From positions 2,046,001 to 2,110,000 of the forward strand of contig JANCIK010000002.1 in the NCBI GenBank assembly GCA_028532985.1: a DNA stretch of 64,000 bases, read 5' to 3'. Position numbers and translations under genes: made by a program. The notes beneath the pieces are model-generated. The model had not been told where the DNA came from and ran no database searches. It saw only the letters and a list, made by a program, of their open reading frames with translations. Every line of letters begins with the position of its first letter. Within the stretch, counting starts at the first letter, position 1. Of the stretch, positions 23,394 to 38,064 are shown one piece after another. The stretch is from Stropharia rugosoannulata (lineage: Eukaryota > Basidiomycota > Agaricomycetes > Agaricales > Strophariaceae).

Positions 23394-25486
<2,093 letters not shown>

Positions 25487-25976
25487 TGCCCACTCCACCG
25501 GGCGCCCCCTCCCCCGTATACTATTTACCTGGTCAGTCGCGCCATTGGAGGCTGGCGTATACGTTTGACTAATTTCCAATCAAGTTTTGTGCTTTCTCAG
25601 TTGTCTGTCTATCAAAGCCCGCCTGTCTCGCGTGCACTTGTCCCCATCCGCCTTAGTCCATCCCCAACTGCCAACCACCCACGCGCACAGATGCGATTCG
25701 TTGCCCGTAGGCTCCCCACAAATGCACAGAGAACAGAATGGGCCGACCATTCTCCCACCGCCGCATCACATCGCCATCATAGCCCGGTCCAGACCACTGC
25801 CAGTCTCGGACCCTTGACCGCAGCATGCCTAAATCTAGTGAACGCTGAAGCTGATTCATAATCGTTATACCCTGCCCATGCCCCCACGCACCTGCCCACC
25901 CTGCCCATCTGGAGATCCCCCTTCTTTTGTAACATTAAAATACCTCGAGTTCCACCACTGTGGTGCATGGAGTATT

Positions 25977-26000
25977 TCACGGCGCGGCGCGGCGCCGTGA
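25977..26000. repeat. Perfect GC-rich inverted repeat (hairpin)
   Basis: Nine-base arms tcacggcgc (25,977-25,985) and gcgccgtga (25,992-26,000) flank a six-base loop. It lies about 490 bp past the LON/RING stop codon. Confidence 0.7.
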
Positions 26001-26961
26001 CCCCCATGACGGCGCACGCTCCCACTACACCCTACTTATATCGATACACACTTTAGGTTTATGTCCCGCACTGAATACCAGACTCCAGCTGCACCTTAAA
26101 CGTGATTTATGATCTCCCCGATCTGCCCGTCAAATAACCCTCCAAATATGCGCCCTTGCTCGAAGTAGTCATTCAGTCTGAGTCGTGTCGCCTGGAAGAT
26201 CCCGCTGCTCTTTTCGGTCTGTCCGGTAGGCGGTGTGCTGTTGTATGCCCCCCTGCACCGTTCACTTTGAGGTCCGCGCCTAGATAACCTGTCTGGCTAC
26301 ATTCAGACCCCGCCTATCGCCGAGGCGACCCATCCTTTCACGTCGGACTCCGAGTCGGAGCGCGGGCTCGATCGCGGCCCTGACGGTGAGCAACGTTTGG
26401 TTTGTGGGTGGCTAGTGCAATTTTATGACCCGGCAGGCTTGGTACTGCAGCACTTCTATATGCATAGACGCGCATGGGTACGTGCTACGCTCCCTCGCGC
26501 CGTTGGAGAAAGGACAATGTACATAAGCACGTACACACCAGACGGCCTACTATTAGCGGGCGCCTCTACTCGCGCCTCACTGCCACTCGAACAACGACCC
26601 GGTTTGTATGGTCGCGGGCCATGCCTAGATGGGCTGGCCGACTTGTGTCTCCGTTCTGTTTTCGTTTCATGCTTGTAGCTACGGTTATTTTTTGTTTTGT
26701 TTCAATTTTCCGGAAATCTGCTTTCGTTATAGGATAGTTTCGCATCCCGGCTCCCAAGTACCTTATGTCCACTACCTATTACATGCTTAGACTGGATATA
26801 TATCACGGTCGACAATCTTACACTATTGGTTCAATGTACATCATCCTATTATGGCACTAGACTATATCGCGTACACATACACCCTACTACGCTTTGTTTA
26901 ATTTTTCGTGCGCACCGCCCACTACCCTTCCCCACTTTCGGCAGGCGTTTCGCTTGCCTTT

Positions 26962-26995
26962 GTCGTATTATAATGCGCGCCCGTCGTATTATAAT
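26962..26995. repeat. 13 bp direct repeat spaced 21 bp
   Basis: gtcgtattataat occurs at 26,962-26,974 and again at 26,983-26,995. The 21 bp offset equals two helical turns, which could suit a DNA-binding protein. Both copies contain a TATA-like core. Confidence 0.6.
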
Positions 26996-28671
26996 CAAAA
27001 GCTGTTTCGCAGGAGACAGTAACTTCCCCAGCCTCACCCCATATGGATCGCGGACCTGCCAGCAGCCTGCCTACCCGGTCCTGTTCTGTCCTGTCCTGGA
27101 AGCTCGAAGCGCCGGTGACTCTCGATGCCGACGCCCCATCGCATCCCTTCGCTTCCCATCCGTTCATCGACCGGCGCAATGATCCACGAATTCATTTACC
27201 GTCCCGGGACGGACCAGCGACCGCATCAGGCCATCCACATTCAAGAAGCACGCCCGCCCATGTTGACAACCCCTTGTGCAGCCGCTGAGTCCGCGATCCG
27301 ACGCCGTTGGCACCCACACATCCCTACATCCCCTTCACCACGGTGCTTCTGCATCAAGTCTATCGGGCAGCGGGCTGCACGCCCCGATTGCAACTGCGAC
27401 GGGCATGGCAGAATTAGCGTGCAGGGCGTCTGGTGCCCGGGAAGGAGACGCATAACTGCTATGTACTGTATTACGCTGTACTATGCTATTACTGCTTTCT
27501 TGCTGCTTGCTATACATATCACGTATCGGCTTGATACCGTCAAGTACCAGCAGCGCAACGACAGCGCGCAGAGTACTGCAGAGCAGCAAACAGTCGCGGG
27601 GCCCGTCTCAGGATACGCGGAATGATGCAGGCCACAGCGTCGCCGCGCATAAAGAAGAGAGCATAGACGCGCTGCTGTCTCCCTTTCATTTATCTCGCGC
27701 ATTTGCGTGTCCCGCCTGTCGCATGCAGTTCATGACTCGTGCGTGAAATCGGCAGCGCCCTCGGCCTCTGCGGTACGACATGCATTTTAGGCATTTAAAC
27801 ACTTATTGTTTAATTATAGTAATAGGGCTTTAGAGGTACTGTGCCTGCCCGAGTAAAAAGGAAGGCAACGCGCGCGCGTGCGGCGTTACTGTGTATGTAT
27901 TACCTATGTACGGTTCGCAGGCCGATGCGCACTGCGCGTATTTGATCTTTAATGCCACATACGAGTTGCGTGTTGTGCTGCGTCGGCACAGAAACAAAAC
28001 GCGTCTTGTACACTCATAGGTTGTCGTGCGCACGACGATGTGATCCCGGGACGTGGGCATCGACGTCTCGAAAGATGAAGGAGTCCCGGCGCAACGGCCT
28101 GCGCTCCGGCTTTCGTCTCAGCAGACTCAGTATGTGCATCAAAGAAACTCCGACATTGCGAAAATGCAGCGTGTGCCACACAATAGCTATGGTCGGTGCT
28201 CTGCAGCTGTCAATCAAACGCCGTACAGCTGGGGCTCACTTGGCAAGTAGAGGGAAAGAAGATAGACTCATTTCGTGGTCGCGGGAGTAAGCGGTGTACG
28301 CTGTGGCATATGAAGCTGGGTGACGTGGATCGGCTGGTATAGGACAGACAAGGCGTTTAGAGATATACATACACTCGATAATGAATTCGCACGGCTCTGT
28401 CGCTTAGGAGGTGCGATGCTGGCGGAGAGCGCGCCGCTCGATCTGCGCCCTACGCGATTGTGGGCTATGGCGTCTGAGGGATTCTGCGCACGCGAAGTGG
28501 CATCCCATCGGTAGGCTCTGTTAATATTATAGAAACAGGAGAGAAAAGAAGGGCCGGCAATCAGTCGTCGTACTACACACTGAAGTAATAGAGTGCACTG
28601 ACTTATAGTGATTGCAGCTGACGGATGGATAACTTGGTCCGGGCTAACGGGCTCAAACGCGAAGTTGACAA

Positions 28672-30808
28672 TTAATGCACTAATGCAAATGTGAGCAGGA
28701 CTGCAAAGAAGGGGGAAAGTAAAGCTACCGACGCTAGAACGGCTTTCATCTCGATGATGGACATGGTTTTGCCTATACAGGCGTGTGGGCCTGCAATAAA
28801 TGAGAGCATGGAAAACGTGTGGTGGTAGTCTTTCGGCAGGTTCAGCCACCGTTCTGGCTTGAATCTGGAAGAAGGTATCAGATGCGACGCGTTTTTATTG
28901 GACCGGGGCATACTCTTCTGCGTCTTCACCCCAGACCTCCTTCCAAGTGTTGGCTACGCGTATCTGATGCAGGATTTTAGCACTGCCAAAATATGATGAG
29001 TTGATGATGAGGTCCGAAGATCGACAAACCGGAATGTAAAACAGAGTTCCTTGGGGAACCAGCACTCCATCTATGTAGTCCGTCTTCGATGCAATGCGCG
29101 CTGTCAGTGGAACAGGGGGCATTACACGCAAGCTTTCCATGCTGGTGATAAAATAAACAAAGATTATTTGGATACCTGAGAATAGCCTTACACCACACAG
29201 TCAAGATATGGGAGTTCCTTGAGAGTCTTGTAGTCCGGGTGCGGGTTCTCCGAGAAGACTGGGAGAAGCTCAGCACGTAAGCGTTCCTGCACCTTAATAT
29301 GTTTTGAAATGTGCCACAGAGTCTATACGTGCACATAATTAAGTGGCAAGACACAAGACAATGAAAATAACAGACCCAAGTCAGTCCAGATGCTGTGGTT
29401 TCATGGCCAGCACCAAGAAAAGTAAGCTAAGATTCACATCTTACTTGAGCCTCTTCAATGCATAATATTATATAAAGGAATAGCTTACAACTTGGTCCAT
29501 CATTGCACGGTCGCTCATCGCATACCCACCCTTCCCGCCATCAAGCTCGGCTTTTCGTGCTCGTACCAGTATACTCATAATATCCCTTTTCGCATCCATA
29601 TCATTTGATAACATGAGTGCGTCTTTCATTTTCTCTTCCAGCATTTTGGCCGAAATTTTGCGAATACGGTACATGGAATCCACCAGCTTACTTGCGGCAG
29701 CTGAAACAAAAAATCAATTTGACTGAAAATAATATTCCGGGTACTCCTTACTTACAGAAAAATGGTATTTCTGCTAGCCAATGTCGATGGTTGTATGCCC
29801 AATCAGAAGCCAAGACACGAGGCGCACCCGGAACAGAAACTATCAATATCAGTCTTGCGAGATTGCCCGCTGATGTGTGGCAATCCTTTAGTCTCAAATC
29901 TTCCTGATTCAGAAAAATGTACGACTTTACCTGATTGTAAACTGAGCAGAAGTTCATACGCCTCTGCTAATTCATTGTGCGGGTTATGTAAGGAGTCAGC
30001 TTTGTACCCAAACGCAGTCTCGCAAATGATATCGAGCGTAACTTTGCTCACTGGGAAATGATGTTGGAAAATGAAAACATAGTAAATAAAACGGTATTCA
30101 CGAGACGTACTCCAATCGTACACATGGATAACCTGCCCTGATTCCGGATGCCTTTCTCCATCTATTTTTGATCTAATAATGCCTATTAACCTAGAAGCGA
30201 AGTGAATTGGTCAAAAACTTAAAACACACGATATGGAACGCAACATACCCATCAATGGGTTCATAGTACATGGAGAGCTCTAGAAATGATGTAACAATCA
30301 GCTTTGTTTTGTTTCGCGATGTAATGCACTCACGAGCTGTGAGATTAGGAATAGAAAATGCAGGGTTCATCGCTTTCCTCATTTGCCTATGGTCATCGCC
30401 TGTTACAGTCAGAAGTCCATAGCCAGTAACTAGACCTAATATATTGCGAAGGAAAGTTGGCTGTTGTATTAAATCAGTAACGATCGCCGCATATATCTCA
30501 TCTCATATAGGACGTACCCTCGGGTAGTCTAACCAGTCTTTAACCAGAATTTTGTGCAACGCTTCCGGCTTCATAAATATCAACCTTTCAATTCCCACAG
30601 GACCAACGACGCGCACCACTGGGCCGTATTTTTTGACCCATTCGCGCTGCGGAATGCCACTCTCGCTCTTGATGATCGTCGGAGACTGGCCAAGTATTGG
30701 ATTCCCCATTGGCGGCCCTGGAACATTCCTAAGAGGAGACAGAAGGTACGGCCATAGAAATAGCCTATGCAGGACCAAGTATGCCACATACGCTAAGTAG
30801 GTAAGCAT
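28672..30808 (-). CDS. Cytochrome P450 monooxygenase, C-terminal frameshift likely
   Basis: Heme-thiolate monooxygenase, ER-anchored. The first clear Met is ATG 30808 (MLTYLAYVAYLVLHRLF, membrane anchor); the open frame extends upstream to about 30,850, so another start exon is possible. About twelve exons join in frame. Hallmarks are the Pro hinge NVPGPPMGN, the helix C motif DDHRQMRKAMNPAF, the I-helix FLGAGHETTASGLTW, the K-helix ESLRVMPPV (ExxR), FKPERWLN and the heme loop FIAGPHACIGK with the Cys ligand. After EMKAVLAS the expected tail (LIVNFAFEPVSPDQ) is present but one base out of frame: the only GT donor (28,727-28,728) and available acceptors give the wrong phase. As it stands the protein ends within about 20 residues at the TAA at 28,672-28,674, missing the C-terminal strand. 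It may be a pseudogene, or a base error may be present. Confidence 0.85.
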
Positions 30809-31153
30809 TATTAGACAAAGCAGAGCCGTCGAAGCAATTTGAATAAGTACCCAATAGACTATATACTATCACGTTCGTTTGAAGAAATTGGTTAACTTGC
30901 GGGAGTAGCGGTGTCGGTGACATGGAGCAAGTATGTCAAGCTATTTGGGAGCATCTCTGGGCCCTATATAGCTGCGCGCCGCTGCGAGCTACAAGCTCAT
31001 GATTGTACATTGTCTTGATGGTGAGAGAACGAGTCTAAATTTAGCAAGTCATGAGACCATATAGTACACATCAAGTTTGTCGCAGTCACCCGTAATTATA
31101 ATGACGCAGGTGCAGCTGTTTGTGGTCCTGATCTTGTTTCCGTTCTTCAAACG
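30809..31153. promoter_or_regulatory. Divergent promoter region, P450 / PX protein
   Basis: 345 bp between divergent start codons. A TATA-like ctatatag lies at 30,964-30,971, about 155 bp upstream of the P450 ATG, and could be its core element. A possible extra P450 N-terminal exon also falls here. Confidence 0.35.
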
Positions 31154-34100
31154 ATGCCATCGCATGGTGCTTCGTCACCCTCAGGAAGCCAATTTGCCCA
31201 TAAATCTGTGGAAAGCGAGGCCACTGAGGCTTCGGCATCCGATCTTACCCCTTTACGCGCACATTATCTCAAGAAATATCTTGTTCAACTCCAATTCACT
31301 CGCGAACTTGAGCTCATCACAACTGAAACTCCGGAAAATGTCTCGACGCTCTCGTATCTTGGACCACCCTTCAGCCCTCCCCCAAAGGGCGCCCCTGCAT
31401 TGGATCTACCTTTCCTTCGCTACATCTTCAGGCAATTCGTCCTCACCTTTCCGTTTATGGCAGCAGCCCCTAAGGATTTCTATTCACAAAAGCTTCAGCC
31501 TTTCGTCAATGCAGTCGTCGCTCGAAACATAACATCTACATCTCCTTTTGATGAAGATGGAACTGAACTGAAGACTCGTAAAAAGCTACTGGCAAAGATA
31601 GAGCGTAATCTATCGCTTTTGGTTAATGCGGCAACGAAACTGGTCGAGCCAGAGGAGGTAGTGCGTTTGACGCAAGCAGATTTGGACAGACTCGATCTTT
31701 TAGCGAAGAAGAGACAAACTCGCCTTGCGAAGCAATCAAATTTTTTCGAAGTCAATGTAGTTGGAGTACGCACTGTGGTCGATAAAGGTCGGTTGCGCAG
31801 TAGACCTCATGAAGTACGTATGACATTAGCTACAGTACATAATTCTCTTAATTCACAACCTACAGGAATTTATTATCCGTACCAGAAGATCAAGATATCC
31901 GGATGTGTATGTGGCCAGACGCTATGGGGATTTCAGAACTCTGGCAGCAGAGGTGAGCATTTGTGATGTAGTCTATTTGCCCAGTATAGATTTATGGCGG
32001 GTTTAGCTCGCGAAACACCATCCGGAGGTTGAAATCAGGCTTCCCCCTTCAAAGGATAAAACGTTTGTTTCGGCACCCACTATACCCCCTAAATCGCCCA
32101 TGAGTCCTTCTCAACTGTCAAGATCAACCACCTTCGAAGACTATTATGACGCCCCGACTTCTCCTGAAAGCCATAATGCTGGACAACCACCGTCACGACT
32201 TTCGCGGGAGAAGAATAGGCTGACTCTGCGGTCGTATCTAAGTTCCTTACTTTCCTCTTCAGTCATTGCAAACTCCCCTGTGTTGCGATCTTTCCTGCTC
32301 TCTGGATCAATTACGCTAACGCCTGAGGAAATAGAAGATACAAGACGACGTGAAGAGGCCGACAAATTGAGAGAAGAAGGACGGAAGAAATTTGCTAAAG
32401 AAGTCGCTAACCGGGTGGAAGGTCTCCGTGAATCCGTCAAGAGCGTGAAAGGTGATATAATGGGGAAAGGTATTCTTTGAGTACATTTTTTAATTTCGAC
32501 ATTGACACCCTCTTCGCATGCAGATGGACTTAGCCATATCTTCGGAACCATCAAAGTAACACCTAATATCCAAGATTTACCACATAACTATCAAGCAGCC
32601 ATTGAATGGGCACGTATATCGTTAGTTCTGTACTTCAGCTCATTATGGCTCAATTTATTTATCTCGTTCGCTTTTTGTTCCTAGATTGGCATCTACAGTC
32701 TTTCATACATTTGTCGCATCAGACGATGCTTCAGAAACATTCGCGGGACTGAAGCGTATTCATGGGTTAATGCCTTACTTCGCTGTCAAAACTGCACTCA
32801 AGATCACAAATCCTGTCGGCATGATACGAAGTGAGTTCAATAGTTTTTTGAGATTGCTGCTTTATTGACTCGTCTAAGCTGTACTTGATCTTTTCCTTGC
32901 TCAACCATTTGGTGGTCGCAGCCTTCTGCAGAGGTACGCTCCCCCCACCTAGTTTATGCCAGTTTCATAATTTTCAATTAGAATGTTTACGAGTTCATTG
33001 ACGGAGGAGGTGAAGTCACTGGAACAAGAAATTGAACTGGTCAAAGAGAAAGTAGACGACCCTATCATGTGCGCCAAGGTCCGTCATTTCGTGTATGCGC
33101 CCCGCGAAATACAAGCGATGTTCAAAGTAGATGCTGGTAACTTCCCCCTTTTACCTATTTTCATTTGGTACTCATGTTGCTCGCTAGAGGCTGAAGGCAT
33201 GGACCTGATAACTATTGTTCTACGGTCATCTGAAGAACCGGCACTTTCTCGTGGACAAATGCATCGGCTTGCTCGAGCTCATAAAGCGCACACCATCTAT
33301 ATGCGGAAAAAAGCTACTTTGGACGACTCGGATGATGATGAAGGCCCACAAGATGAAGATGCATGGCTACTGGAAGACCTAAAGGTTTTAGTACACTTGT
33401 ACTCCAGGTTAAAAGACCGCGAGCAACTAATAGAATTGATCTTTGAAGTTTGTTTTTATCTCATTTATTGTGTTATAGCATAACTAAAGCCAGTGTTGTC
33501 TTTTAGGGTTTCACTTCTGAACTCCTGAAGGATATCATCACTATCTTTTACGCGCCTTTGGCGCAAGTGTATAGAGCGGCAAGCATTGGAGATTCGCTTG
33601 GCGATTTACAGATCTTCATCAACGATCTTATAAAAACAGTTGAACACGCTGACGAACGTACGTCCAATTTTTTACCAACCAGTTCTATATCTAAGTCTAT
33701 ATAGTAAGCCAAAGTGATCCCCACTTGACTGTGCAGCTTTTTATGAGTTTGATACAGAGGCACGAGCAATCTTTCTACGATTTTGTTCACAAGGTACATT
33801 CCAAAGGTGATGGGCTATTTGATAGCCTGATGCATTGGATTGAGTTATTCTTGACGGCTGTGAGAGAAGGACTCGGAGAGCCTATCAGTCTCGAATTTAT
33901 TTTGCCATACACAGGACCGGACAGGGCAAATATACTGGCAGAAGTTGATCAAGTTGCTCAGTACCATTACAAATTGAAAGTTCTTTACGAAGACAAGATT
34001 CGCCGGCGCTTCGGTCGTGCCCATTCAAATGAGGCTGACGCAGAGGACGAGGCTACACAAGCCCTTGTGAACGGCGTTGTCGGGGAGATTAGCTTTGGTG

Positions 34101-34881
34101 ACCTCGTTACTGGCGACGCCATAGATGTAGCTGCTGAAGAATCAGATGAAGAAAGCTCCAGCGATGACTACTCTTCTAGCGAGTATGAAACAGGAAGCGA
34201 GGATGACACCGAGGAATCTCAGGGCTCAAGCGATAAAGCAGCAACGCCTAAGGCACCCGCACGTCCTGGACCATTGCGCCAGCACGTTCATCGCAACAAT
34301 ATAGAGAGTGACCACACTACCTATTCACGAACGCAATTACGGATTAATCCACAATACTCGTCCACCTCGGGCACTTCGGCTCAATCCCTACAATCAGAAC
34401 CTAAGCGTAAACGATCGTTTTCTCTCAGGAAGTCTGCTTCAATGAATTTCTCCATGAGTAGACTTTCTTTATCCTCCAAACAGGACGTACCCCCTGTTCC
34501 ACCCCTTCCAACTCTAATGCAACCGAAGAGTGCACATCCTGCCCCACCTACCAGACCTCTCCCGCCTCGCCCAGAAAGCGACGGTGAGAGCGAAACTCCT
34601 CCGCCCGTACCTGCTAAAGACGTGGGTCCCCAAAGCATGTCTTCATCTGCTGCCTCCAGAAATTTATCCGAACAGGAACAAGCGTCAACGCAACAGCCTC
34701 CCAAAGTTCCTAAGAAGGCGTTGCAACCTACTCTGAAGCCCCCAGAATTGCAGCATATTCCCAAATTATTGCCTGTATTTGTAGAAATGGTAAGTTTGAA
34801 GTTTACATCATGCTCCCTTTCTGTCCGTTCTGATTTTCGATCATGTAGATGAAGCCACTACTGCATGTAAGACGGACCTAA
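31154..34881 (+). CDS. PX-domain protein with PXB and DUF3818 domains
   Basis: Phosphoinositide-binding protein of the fungal PX-DUF3818 family (yeast YPR097W/Lec1-like), linked to lipid distribution between organelles. The start is ATG 31154. The N-terminal PX-associated (PXB) region has TPLRAHYLKKYLVQLQFTRE and DLPFLRYIFRQFVLTFPFM. The PX domain follows with FFEVNVVGVRTV and, across an intron, a YVARRYGDFRTLAAEL segment that holds the lipid-binding Arg-Arg-Tyr, then LPPSKDKT. The DUF3818 region spans several exons (FGTIKVTPNIQDLPHNYQ; KALKITNPVGM-like ALKITNPVGMIR; MCAKVRHFVYAPREIQAMF; FFLTAVREGLGEP-like helices). The tail is acidic, then Ser/Pro-rich with PPVPPLPT and RPLPPRPES SH3-ligand-like motifs. 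The last exon encodes MKPLLHVRRT*. Confidence 0.9.
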
Positions 34882-35049
34882 TATGCATCATATGTATAAC
34901 AGTACATTTTTTGTGTACATACTAATCATACGGTTTATTCCTGATTATCAGCAATATGTATGACATCCACTATCATCTAATACGGTTCCTAATGTAACTT
35001 GAGTAGAATCATTATAGTGTATATTAGCACAACACAATTTTCTAAGCGA

Positions 35050-37405
35050 TTACGCTAAATCGGCGAATTCTGTATCAAAATCCTTCTGAGTAATTTCCCC
35101 TTTACGTAACCGTTTCGCCATTTTTTCTTCTCTCGCTAGGGATTCCCAGTCATCATCATCTTCTACGGAACCATCTGCTGAACTTCGCTGTCTTTTTTTG
35201 CCTGTTTGTTCGACCTGGGAGGTCACCTGAGCTTTTAGCCACTTCGATTTCAGCATTTTCTTTTCTTTGCGCTTCTCCTTTACATCTTTTTTCTCCACAT
35301 GTGCGCTCCAGGCGCTGTTTTTCTTTTTCTGTTCAACGTTCTTTGTACGCCGTTTTTCTCGGTCTTGTTCTCGATCTTTCTCTAGCTGAGCCAAGGCAGC
35401 AAGACGTTTCGCTTCTTGGGCTTGGTCTGCATATGCAAAGTCATTCCACTATATAAATGTGAGTTAAAGAATGAAGAAAAGAGGATGAGTATGACATACT
35501 GAAATATCTGCGTCTTTCCATGAGCTACAATCGATAGCTTTGAGCTCAGGCATCCTCGGCAATCGTAACAAACCAAAACACTTTGCCAAGCCAATAAGAT
35601 CTAAATCTTTGACACGGAATATATACGAGGCCTCGTGTTTGGAATATGCGCGGACAAACGAAACAAAGGCCTTGACAGCCTGGAAGGATTAGTTAGACGG
35701 AGATAGCTACTGATTCCATACAAGCCACCCACTTGATCACTGATCGCTCTATCTGTTTTCAACACCGATCGTATAACCTCATGATAATTTTCTACTTCAG
35801 CATCTTCCTCCTCCTCAGCTTCAAAAGAGGCTTCTCCAGATTGAGAGATATAGGGATGCTCCTTCAGAGGTATCTTTCGTATATCGAGAAAGTCTATTGT
35901 TATGTTAAGCAAGGGCACAAAATCGGCAGTTGATGGACTTACCACAAAATCCCAGCTCTCTTCCACACAGAAGTGTATAAGCAGTCCCACTTTTCCCGGC
36001 TCTGGCCGTCCTTCCACATCGATGAGAGAAGGTTTTTGTGTCCGTTGGTGGGTCGAATTGTATGATCGTATCCACGATAGGAAGATCAAGACCCCGAGCG
36101 GCTACGTCGGTAGCAAGAAGGATGGAAGGGACCGATGAAGAGTGAGGAGAGTTGGAGAAAGCAGAAAGGGTACGGGTCCTGGCGGATGGCGTAAGATTCC
36201 CGTGTAAAGAAAAGATATTGCACTTTATGCTAATCAGGCGGGGGAAAATCTGTCGGCATTTGAGTAAGAGAAAATGAACGGAATACTGAATGAATTTACC
36301 TTGTAGAAATAATCAACGCATGCGCATGTCGCAAAGTACACAATAAAATGGGAGCTCTGCTTCTTAGTCGATTCAAGGGTTATGATCCTTGTTAGTTCAA
36401 CCAGTTTCTCTGATGTTCGACAGTTAATGTACAGATTTTCCAAGCTTGCGGTCTGTTAAAATTCACATAAATATTGGGAGATGATAGCATACCTGGCGGG
36501 AATTCGCCGCTCTTCAACGATTTCTTGTGTTGAGCCAGACCCGTTTTTCAGCTTTTTCGATTGTATTTTGACGACTATTCGAGCAGGGTTCCTAAGTCCT
36601 ACTCTGACCAGTTCAGATAAGGCATCTGCATCTGTCATTGTAGCACTGAACAGGCCCGTTCGGCGTTGCTTAGGAAGGTGAGTTAATATTCGAGTAAGCG
36701 TTGGTTGAAATCCGAGATCTAGTAGTCTTTGCAGCACTTTCAATATTAGGCTTAAATGTATATTCGAGAAGCATACCTATCAGCCTCATCGAGGACCAAC
36801 ACCTCTAACTCTTTTACACTGACAGAAGATCTGCCTTTACCCAACAAAAATTCGTCTATCCTACCAGGAGTCCCAATTACAATATCAGCTCCGGTGTCTA
36901 AGAACCTCTGGATATCTTGAGAAGGAGATGATTGTTCGGAAGAAATGAGGAGCAATGGAGGAGGAAAAGTGTTGTCTGGCTGGGACGATAGAAAGAGATT
37001 GAATATAATATGTATTTGGGTTGCTAATTCCCTGCGACATTTTAGCAGGACTAGGAGGAAATATGCTACAGAACACACCTTGTAGGGCTTATAATGAGTG
37101 CCCCGATCTCGTCGTGCTTCAGCTTCGTCTGGCGTCTAATTAGGCGCTCCAAAATAGGTATGACAAAGGCTAATGTCTTCCCGGAACCCGTTACTGCCTC
37201 CACAACGACATCTTTGTGTTTCATGAAGAGCGGTATAGTGGAAGCTTGTACTGGAGTCATTTGTGTATGTCCCATTGATTGTATAACCTCTAAACTTCAG
37301 CCGAACTCATTTCATGTAGGTAAAACTGATTTGGGGAGGTACTTACACCCACGAGGTCAATGGCGTTGGTAACGAGGCCCAAGGTCCTGCAAACGCGGTA
37401 GACAT
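35050..37405 (-). CDS. SPB4: DEAD-box ATP-dependent RNA helicase, SPB4/DDX55
   Basis: Nucleolar helicase needed for 60S ribosomal subunit assembly. The start is ATG 37405 ([19 protein letters not shown]). The Q-motif region is [16 protein letters not shown]; motif I is EAVTGSGKT, Ia SPTR, Ib [39 protein letters not shown], and [12 protein letters not shown]. The SPB4 C-terminal region includes [26 protein letters not shown] and the highly basic [15 protein letters not shown] tail, ending [10 protein letters not shown]. The intron after TSW uses a GTGTAA donor with the acceptor immediately before GTT ATA CAA; nearby GTAAGT would break frame. Short exons are typical. It is convergent with the PX gene (168 bp between stops). 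Confidence 0.93.
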
Positions 37406-38064
37406 TGAACCCTACTTTTGTCGTTTTTGTGAGTGTCAATGAATGAAAAAGTACTGAGCAAGAATTCGTTCAGAAATTAGAATCAAGTTAGGATTCCAAA
37501 AACAACTGTCGAGAGGGGTCACATGTTCTCCCGAGTTTACGCTGTGAATCCGTAATCGGCGTCAGTGACTTGTGCGTATGAAGCTTTCATAGGCCTCAAC
37601 GTCTCAACGTCTACTGTTGTTCATTTCTCTTGGCTGGTCTCGCCTTTTCAAAAGTTCAGGCGGATTTTTTGAAAATATCACGAACGCAATTCTTCGGGCC
37701 GTTCAGTCGCATCGAACCGGCTTACTTGGTCGAGCAGCAGTAGACTTTATCTCAACCAGCTCCTTACTTCACTGCATGACCCTCTCACACCTGCTCGTAT
37801 GTTCTGGTACCCTTCTTTTCAACGCCATTTTCATGCTAATGTGCCTTTTTGTTCTACTAATTTTTAGGCTCCTCGCCTGTGTATTGGACGTCATTTCGAC
37901 AAGTAAGGTCAGCTCACGTCTGCACGTTTATTAACTTTTCAAATATAAAACTCAAGAGCTTACCAACGTCTAACGCAGGCTGCTTCATATTCAGCTCCAA
38001 CACATTGCTACAAATAGTGCCACACCTCCGTTTGTTCAGCCGTTCTACTCCACCGTAGTCGTCT
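37406..38064. other. Divergent promoter, SPB4 / CTD kinase
   Basis: About 660 bp. A 105-codon plus ORF (37,617-37,934) is hydrophobic at its end but lacks a recognisable domain; it may be leader sequence of the kinase transcript. No other feature seen. Confidence 0.35.

Larger units (their letters stand above)
25487..28671. other. 3.2 kb gene-poor interval
   Basis: The longest frame (27,125-27,625, plus) is compositionally plain with one hydrophobic stretch and no recognised domain. No tRNA or transposon ends were found. The interval holds a GC-rich hairpin at 25,977-26,000 and a 13 bp direct repeat at 26,962-26,995. It may hold long UTRs, a non-coding transcript or degraded sequence. The right end overlaps the open, shifted frame of the P450 C-terminus (to 28,268). 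Confidence 0.4.

Noticed and set aside
27125..27625. 166-codon plus-strand ORF in the gap
   Set aside because: It begins with ATG and has one hydrophobic stretch, but the composition is not gene-like, no domain is visible and no spliced extension fits.
35601..36138. Overlapping ORFs on both strands within the SPB4 gene
   Set aside because: The helicase motifs VAARGLD and [10 protein letters not shown] lie in a different minus frame that joins correctly with neighbouring exons.
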